A stretch of 64,000 bases of DNA, taken from assembly GCF_907163105.1 (NCBI RefSeq), contig NZ_OU015321.1:372001-436000 (forward strand), in the 5' to 3' direction. The DNA is from Cloacibacterium caeni. Its GTDB lineage: Bacteria > Bacteroidota > Bacteroidia > Flavobacteriales > Weeksellaceae. The stretch's first letter is position 1. Each line of letters opens with the position of its first letter. The position numbers and the translations under genes were made by a program. Positions 59,694 to 64,000 of this stretch are shown piece by piece. The notes beneath the pieces were generated by a model. It worked only from the letters and a program-made list of their open reading frames with translations. It did no database searches and had not been told where the DNA came from.

Positions 59694-60752
59694 ATGGAAA
59701 ATCAATTTTTAGGAAATAAAAATTTCAATATATCTAATCAAACAGTTACGGCAATTTGTCCAAGCAATATTGCACTTATTAAATATTGGGGGAAATATGC
59801 CAATCAAATTCCTGCAAATCCTAGTATTTCATATACTTTAAATCATTGCAATACCCAAACTTCAATGGAGTTTTTGGCAAACGAACCTTTTTCTGTGCAA
59901 ACTTTTTTGGCAGGAAATGAAGAAGTGAAATTTGCAGAAAAAATCGAAAAATATTTTAAAAATATTGAACAATATTTGCCTTGGATTCTCAAAGGAAAAT
60001 ACATCATCAAAACCGAAAATACATTTCCGCACAGTTCAGGAATTGCCAGTTCAGCTTCTGGTTTTGGAGCTATTGCAAGTTCCTTGATGAGATTAGATGA
60101 GATTTTTTCTACTGACAACCATCAACCATCAATCATCAACCAAAAAGCTTCTTTTTTAGCAAGACTAGGTTCTGGAAGTGCTTGCAGAAGTTTGTATAAC
60201 GGTCTTGTAGTTTGGGGAAAAACGGATGAAGTAGAAGGAAGTTCTGATTTGTACGCCGTAAAATATCCCGATTCGGAAATTCACCCAATTTTTAAAAATT
60301 TCAATGATTGGGTTTTGCTCATTCACGAAGGCGAAAAATCGGTGAGTTCTACGGTTGGTCACGGTTTGATGAACACCAATCCTTATGCAGAAAGACGTTT
60401 TCAGGAAGCGAGAGAGAATTTTATTCCTCTGAAAGAAATTCTGAAAACGGGAAATCTTGAAAAATTTATCACACTCGTAGAACACGAAGCATTAACGCTT
60501 CATGCGATGATGATGATGAGCGAACCGGCTTTTATTTTGATGAAAACGGGAACTTTGGAAGTCATTAATAAACTCTGGAATTTCCGAAAAGAAACAGGCC
60601 ATCCATTATTTTTTACGCTGGATGCTGGTGCAAATGTTCATTTGCTTTTTCCAGAAAACGAAAGTACAAGAGCCATAAAAGATTTTATCTCTGCAGAATT
60701 ATTGCCTCATACCCAAAAAGGTGGAGTAGTAAAAGATGTGATGAAATTTTAA
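59694..60752 (+). CDS. mvaD: diphosphomevalonate decarboxylase
   Basis: A 352-residue GHMP-superfamily enzyme (start ATG 59694) that converts mevalonate diphosphate to isopentenyl diphosphate with ATP. Visible are SNIALIKYWGK (24-34), the phosphate loop PHSSGIASSASGFGA (112-126), and the C-terminal LDAGANVHLLF. It shows that the mevalonate route is used, as normal in Flavobacteriia. Residues about 140-150 (TDNHQPSIINQ) are encoded by a CCATCAA-type tandem repeat (60115-60141) and look like an in-frame insertion between two conserved segments. Confidence 0.9.
   Translation: MENQFLGNKNFNISNQTVTAICPSNIALIKYWGKYANQIPANPSISYTLNHCNTQTSMEFLANEPFSVQTFLAGNEEVKFAEKIEKYFKNIEQYLPWILKGKYIIKTENTFPHSSGIASSASGFGAIASSLMRLDEIFSTDNHQPSIINQKASFLARLGSGSACRSLYNGLVVWGKTDEVEGSSDLYAVKYPDSEIHPIFKNFNDWVLLIHEGEKSVSSTVGHGLMNTNPYAERRFQEARENFIPLKEILKTGNLEKFITLVEHEALTLHAMMMMSEPAFILMKTGTLEVINKLWNFRKETGHPLFFTLDAGANVHLLFPENESTRAIKDFISAELLPHTQKGGVVKDVMKF
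60115..60141. repeat. CCATCAA-type tandem repeat inside mvaD
   Basis: ACAACCATCAACCATCAATC, then ATCAACC, a run of AACCATCA/AATCATCA units. Such low-complexity words are common between genes in this group but here lie in frame within a gene. Confidence 0.6.
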
Positions 60753-60761
60753 ATCAATAGG

Positions 60762-60784
60762 AACGGGCTTTAGCCCGTTTTTTA
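60762..60784 (+). terminator. intrinsic terminator after mvaD
   Basis: AACGGGCT (60762-60769) and AGCCCGTT (60772-60779) with a T-run. The word CGGGCTTTAGCCCG is widespread in Bacteroidota as a short repeat. Confidence 0.85.
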
Positions 60785-60869
60785 ATTTAGAAATAAATTC
60801 AGAACATTTCTTACCTTACATCAATTCATTCGCTTCTCAGAAATGGTAATTTTGAAGAAAATTTAGAAA

Positions 60870-61898
60870 ATGAAAAAATTCGAAATAGGAGTTGGAATGT
60901 TCGGCGATTTGGCTTTCGATAAAGAAACCAGAAAATTTGCTGATCCTCAACAAAAATTACAGGAAATTTTAGCGGAAATAAAATTGGCAGATGAATTAGG
61001 AATAGATGTTTTTGCTTTGGGCGAACATCACCGACCTGATTATGTGGTTTCTTCCCCAGAAATGGTGCTTTCTGCAGCTGCTTCTATTACTAAAAATATC
61101 AAGTTAATGAGCGCGGTTACTGTTTTAAGTTCAGCAGAACCTGTAAAAGTGTATCAAGATTTTTCTACTTTGGATTTAATTTCTGGTGGAAGAGCCGAAA
61201 TTGGCGTAGGTAGAGGAAGTTTCATTGAATCTTTTCCGCTTTTTGGTTACGATTTAGATGATTATCACGAACTTTTTGAAGAAAAATTAGATTTATTACT
61301 CAAAATAAATACTCAAGAAAAGGTAACTTGGAAGGGTAAACTTCGTGCTCCTATGGAAAATCAAACGGTTTATCCTAGAGCGACGAACAACGGAAAATTA
61401 CCAGTTTGGATTGCAGTTGGTGGAACGCCAGAATCTGTGTTAAGAGCTGCTAGATTAGGTTTGCCATTAATCGTGGCGATTATTGGTGGTTTGCCAAGAC
61501 AGTTTAAACCTTTGATTGATTTTTACAAAAAAGAATATCTGAGACACGGACACAATCCAGACGAAATGAAAATCGGAATTCACTCTCACACTTTAGTCAG
61601 CGAAAATCCTGAGGTAATTGATGGATATTTTGAAAATTATGCCGCTCAAATGAACAGAATTGGCAGTTCTAGAGGTTGGTCTGCTTATACAAAAATGCAA
61701 TATGAAGGCGGCAGAAGCAAAGAAGGTGCTCTATTTATTGGAAATTCTGATGAGGTAGCCGAAAAAATCAATATGGTGAAAGAAATGTTTGGTTTAACAC
61801 GTTATATTGCTCATATGGATGTTGGTGCGCCTAATCATGAGGTGATGATGAAAAGTATAGAATTATTCGGAACGAAAGTTGCGGAAAAAGTAAGATAA
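60870..61898 (+). CDS. LLM-class flavin-dependent monooxygenase-like oxidoreductase
   Basis: A 342-residue luciferase-like TIM-barrel protein. IGVGMFGDLAFD, LADELGIDVFALGEHHRPDYVVSSPEM, KLMSAVTVLSSAEPVKVYQDFSTLDLISGGRAEIGVGRGSF and PVWIAVGGTPESVLRAARLGLP are the family blocks that bind FMN. These enzymes use reduced FMN and O2 on diverse substrates, not predictable here. It lies 10 bp upstream of a VOC-fold gene in one operon. Confidence 0.85.
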   Translation: MKKFEIGVGMFGDLAFDKETRKFADPQQKLQEILAEIKLADELGIDVFALGEHHRPDYVVSSPEMVLSAAASITKNIKLMSAVTVLSSAEPVKVYQDFSTLDLISGGRAEIGVGRGSFIESFPLFGYDLDDYHELFEEKLDLLLKINTQEKVTWKGKLRAPMENQTVYPRATNNGKLPVWIAVGGTPESVLRAARLGLPLIVAIIGGLPRQFKPLIDFYKKEYLRHGHNPDEMKIGIHSHTLVSENPEVIDGYFENYAAQMNRIGSSRGWSAYTKMQYEGGRSKEGALFIGNSDEVAEKINMVKEMFGLTRYIAHMDVGAPNHEVMMKSIELFGTKVAEKVR

Positions 61899-61908
61899 AT
61901 TAAATGTC

Positions 61909-62286
61909 ATGAAAATACACCACATCGCTATTATTTGCTCTGATTATCAGGTTTCTAAAAATTTTTACACGGAAGTTTTAGGACTGAATATTATCAGAGA
62001 AATTTACCGAGAAGAAAGACAATCTTACAAACTAGATTTGGCGATTGGTGATGATTATGTCATTGAATTATTTTGTTTTCCGAACCCACCGAAAAGACCT
62101 TCCAGGCCAGAAAGTTGTGGTTTGAGACATTTGGCTTTTGCAGTTGAAAATGTGGAAGAAAAACGTGCAGAATTGTTGCAAAAAAGAATCGATTGTGAAG
62201 AAATTAGAATAGATGAATTTACCAATAAAAAGTTCTTTTTCATTGCTGATCCAGATGATTTGCCTTTAGAATTTTACGAAATGTAA
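61909..62286 (+). CDS. VOC-family protein (glyoxalase I-like)
   Basis: A 125-residue VOC-fold protein. KIHHIAIICSDYQVSKNFYTEVLGLNII gives the first beta-alpha-beta unit with metal ligand His4/5, VIELFCFP the second, GLRHLAFAVENVEEKRAEL the third, and LPLEFYEM the last Glu. It resembles the YwkD/SMU1112c glyoxalase-like group, metal-dependent enzymes of unknown substrate. Probably co-transcribed with the LLM protein. Confidence 0.85.
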   Translation: MKIHHIAIICSDYQVSKNFYTEVLGLNIIREIYREERQSYKLDLAIGDDYVIELFCFPNPPKRPSRPESCGLRHLAFAVENVEEKRAELLQKRIDCEEIRIDEFTNKKFFFIADPDDLPLEFYEM

Positions 62287-62538
62287 CTTTTCAAAATATC
62301 AAAAGACTTATTTATTGAATTTTTAAGAAATTTTTGTGATTTATGAACAAATATTTCTGAAACGCAAAGTTTTATTTTAACAACAATCAAACAAAGAAAG
62401 CAAAGTTTTTTCGCTTTGCGAATTTTTAAGCGTTCGCTTCAAGCGAATTATTTCGCTTCCTTGCTTCCTTAAAATGGATTTAATTTTTTTTATCTTCTTT
62501 GCGTTTATTTAAAAGTAATATTTAATAATTTTTTTGAT
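62287..62538. other. intergenic region with GCAAAG/CTTTGC hairpins
   Basis: It contains repeated cgcaaag-type words, GCAAAG...CTTTGC (around 62398-62420), and AAGCGTTCGCTTCAAGCGAATTATTTCGCTT (split in two arms) near 62427-62457, similar to the module at 47668-47696. No gene. Confidence 0.5.
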
Positions 62539-62973
62539 ATGAAAAAAATCTTCTTTCTCCTGATTTCCAGTTTTTCTTTTGCTCAAAATACATCAGAAAA
62601 AGAAATCATAAAACCTATTGAAAACCTTTTCAATGCAATGAAATTTGCAGATTCTCTTGGAGTGAAAAACGCTTTTTCTAATTCTGCCATTATGCAGACT
62701 TTTGGAAAAAATCAAGAAATAAGAACCGATAAGGTAGAAGATTTTGCCAAACAAGTTGGGAGTTCTAAAGTAGGAGATTTAGACGAAAGATTTACCATTT
62801 CTAAAGTTTTGGTTGATGGAAATATGGCTTCGGTTTGGGTTCCTTATCAGTTTTATTATAAAGGAAATTTCTCGCATTGCGGCGTTAATAGCTTTCAATT
62901 GGCAAAATTGAATAACGAATGGAAAATTCAATATATCATTGATGCCAGAAGAAAAGATAATTGTATAAAGTAA
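62539..62973 (+). CDS. secreted NTF2-like protein
   Basis: A 144-residue precursor with a signal peptide (MKKIFFLLISSFSFAQ). IIKPIENLFNAMKFADSLGVKNAFSNSAIMQTF and MASVWVPYQFYYKGNFSHCGVNSFQLAKLNNEWKIQYI fit the SnoaL/DUF4440-type NTF2 fold, ending in a Cys-containing tail. Function unknown; small-molecule binding is typical of the fold. A terminator follows. Confidence 0.7.
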   Translation: MKKIFFLLISSFSFAQNTSEKEIIKPIENLFNAMKFADSLGVKNAFSNSAIMQTFGKNQEIRTDKVEDFAKQVGSSKVGDLDERFTISKVLVDGNMASVWVPYQFYYKGNFSHCGVNSFQLAKLNNEWKIQYIIDARRKDNCIK

Positions 62974-62999
62974 AATCGGACGAAAGTTCGATTTTTTTT
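62972..62999 (+). terminator. intrinsic terminator after the NTF2-like gene
   Basis: AAAATCG-g-AC-GAAA-GT-t-CGATTTT with a T-run; it overlaps the stop codon. Confidence 0.75.
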
Positions 63000-63013
63000 A
63001 TTTTGATGATAAA

Positions 63014-63044
63014 TTGCTAGGAGTAAAACTTATTTATATTTTTG
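63014..63044 (+). promoter_or_regulatory. purK promoter
   Basis: TTG (63014-63016), 20 bp, then TATTTTTG (63037-63044). Both elements and their distance fit the Bacteroidota consensus. Confidence 0.7.
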
Positions 63045-63065
63045 CAGGGAAATAAATCAATAAAA

Positions 63066-64000
63066 ATGAAAATCGGTATTCTCGGAGGTGGACAATTAGG
63101 AAGAATGTTCATTCAAAATGCATTAAACTACGACGATGAATTTCACGTTTTAGACCCAAACTCTGATTGTTCTTGCGCTTATATCTCGCATTTTACTAAA
63201 GGAAATTTTAATAATTATGAAGACGTTTTGGCTTTCGGTCAAGATAAAGATGTGATTTCCATAGAAATAGAACATGTGAATGTAGATGCACTTTTCGAAT
63301 TGGAAAAACAAGGCAAAAAAGTGATTCCCAATGCGGAAATCATCAAAACCATTCAACAGAAAATTCTACAAAAAGAGTTTTATAAAAAACACAACATTCC
63401 AAGTCCTGATTTCGAAATTTTTGACGGAACTTCAGACGAAATTAAGATTGAATTTCCTTTTGTTCAAAAACTAAATACTGGAGGTTACGACGGAAAAGGA
63501 GTGCAAATCATCAAAAATGCCGATGACCTAAAAAACCTTTGGACAGAAGATTCAGTTTTAGAGAATTTGGTGGATATAGACAAAGAACTTTCCATTATTA
63601 TAGCCAAAAACGAAAATGGAGAAACCAAAATCTTTCCCGTAACAGAAATGGTTGCCGATGAAAAATTGAACCTTTTGGATTTCAATATTTGTCCTGCCGA
63701 TATTTCATCAGAAGTTCAATCTCAAATTGATGCCATTGCAGAAAAATTTATTTTCGCAGCCAATTCTGCTGGACTTTTTGCCATCGAATTATTCCTCGAT
63801 AAAAACGGAAAAGTTTGGGTAAACGAAACAGCGCCAAGATTGCACAATTCTGGTCATCAAACGCAAGAAGGAAACGCGAATTCTCAGTTTGAGCAATTTT
63901 ATAGAACTTTGAAAAATCTTCCTTTAGCAGATACAGATGCTTTTGGATTTTCAGGAATGCTGAATTTAGTAGGAGAACAAAACTACAGTGGAAAAGTAAA
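63066..64000 (+). CDS. purK: N5-carboxyaminoimidazole ribonucleotide synthase, 3' end beyond window
   Basis: The frame from ATG 63066 stays open to the window edge (311 complete codons). The first residues MKIGILGGGQLGRMFIQNAL are the PurK opening, followed by VISIEIEHVNVDALFELEKQGKKVIP, LQKEFYKKHNIPSP, FVQKLNTGGYDGKGVQII (ATP-grasp) and AIELFLDKNGKVWVNETAPRLHNSGHQT. PurK carboxylates aminoimidazole ribonucleotide with ATP and bicarbonate in purine synthesis. Full-length proteins have about 370-380 residues, so roughly 60 are missing. It has a good promoter and a clear leader. Confidence 0.93.
   Translation, partial: MKIGILGGGQLGRMFIQNALNYDDEFHVLDPNSDCSCAYISHFTKGNFNNYEDVLAFGQDKDVISIEIEHVNVDALFELEKQGKKVIPNAEIIKTIQQKILQKEFYKKHNIPSPDFEIFDGTSDEIKIEFPFVQKLNTGGYDGKGVQIIKNADDLKNLWTEDSVLENLVDIDKELSIIIAKNENGETKIFPVTEMVADEKLNLLDFNICPADISSEVQSQIDAIAEKFIFAANSAGLFAIELFLDKNGKVWVNETAPRLHNSGHQTQEGNANSQFEQFYRTLKNLPLADTDAFGFSGMLNLVGEQNYSGKV

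Overview
The window looks like chromosomal DNA of a Bacteroidota, class Flavobacteriia, most like the Weeksellaceae (Chryseobacterium/Cloacibacterium group). The DNA is AT-rich. Promoters repeatedly show the Bacteroidota -7 box TAnnTTTG, and Shine-Dalgarno sequences are weak. The family content is typical of the class: Bat aerotolerance operon, mevalonate decarboxylase, PadR/PspC, NamZ (DUF1343), YfhO and DUF6266. Pyruvate:ferredoxin oxidoreductase beside sulfide-handling genes suggests a facultative anaerobe such as Cloacibacterium. The genus is an inference. No rRNA, tRNA, CRISPR array, complete insertion sequence or prophage was seen.

Layout. 1-1.0 kb: the C-terminal part of a TolC-type efflux protein. 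1.0-4.3 kb: accessory DNA with a probable structured RNA ending in a UUCG terminator, a perfect 22-bp inverted repeat, an HNH nuclease, a PD-(D/E)XK-like protein and a DUF6266 protein. 4.3-16.3 kb: P-type cation ATPase, secreted thioredoxin-like protein, TSUP exporter, NamZ-type muramidase, LolC/E-like permease, cysteine synthase/CBS, a decaying DUF2202 cluster and a glycosyltransferase. 16.4-22.5 kb: a GxxExxY gene broken by a stop codon, YfhO, lipoproteins, RlmB and a DinB-fold protein. 22.7-30.4 kb: the Bat operon (MoxR, DUF58, a BatD-like membrane protein, BatA, BatB, BatC, BatD). 30.4-36.1 kb: MarC, menaquinone genes, an acyltransferase, and a PspC-PadR module with two nearly identical operators.

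36.3-45.9 kb is the functional highlight. It holds a CoA-disulfide-reductase/rhodanese fusion, a GltD-like iron-sulfur flavoprotein, pyruvate:ferredoxin oxidoreductase, and a divergent operon of sulfide:quinone oxidoreductase, a one-cysteine DsrC/TusE protein and a DsrE-family protein. The promoters of the fusion gene and of the sulfide:quinone oxidoreductase carry related GTAA-N6-TTAC dyads at exactly the same distance (29.5 nt) from their -7 boxes. This suggests one Crp/Fnr-type activator for both.

46-64 kb: HD phosphohydrolase, 2OG-Fe(II) oxygenase, an MFS transporter inactivated by an in-frame TGA, MutS2, Ung, lipoproteins, DUF456, MscS, PdxJ, an alpha/beta hydrolase, a GT39 glycosyltransferase, an SDR, mevalonate decarboxylase, a luciferase-like monooxygenase, a glyoxalase-fold protein, an NTF2-like protein and the start of PurK.

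Throughout the window there are small hairpin repeats. One family keeps an invariant core while its arms covary perfectly, and two of its three copies lie in frame inside genes.
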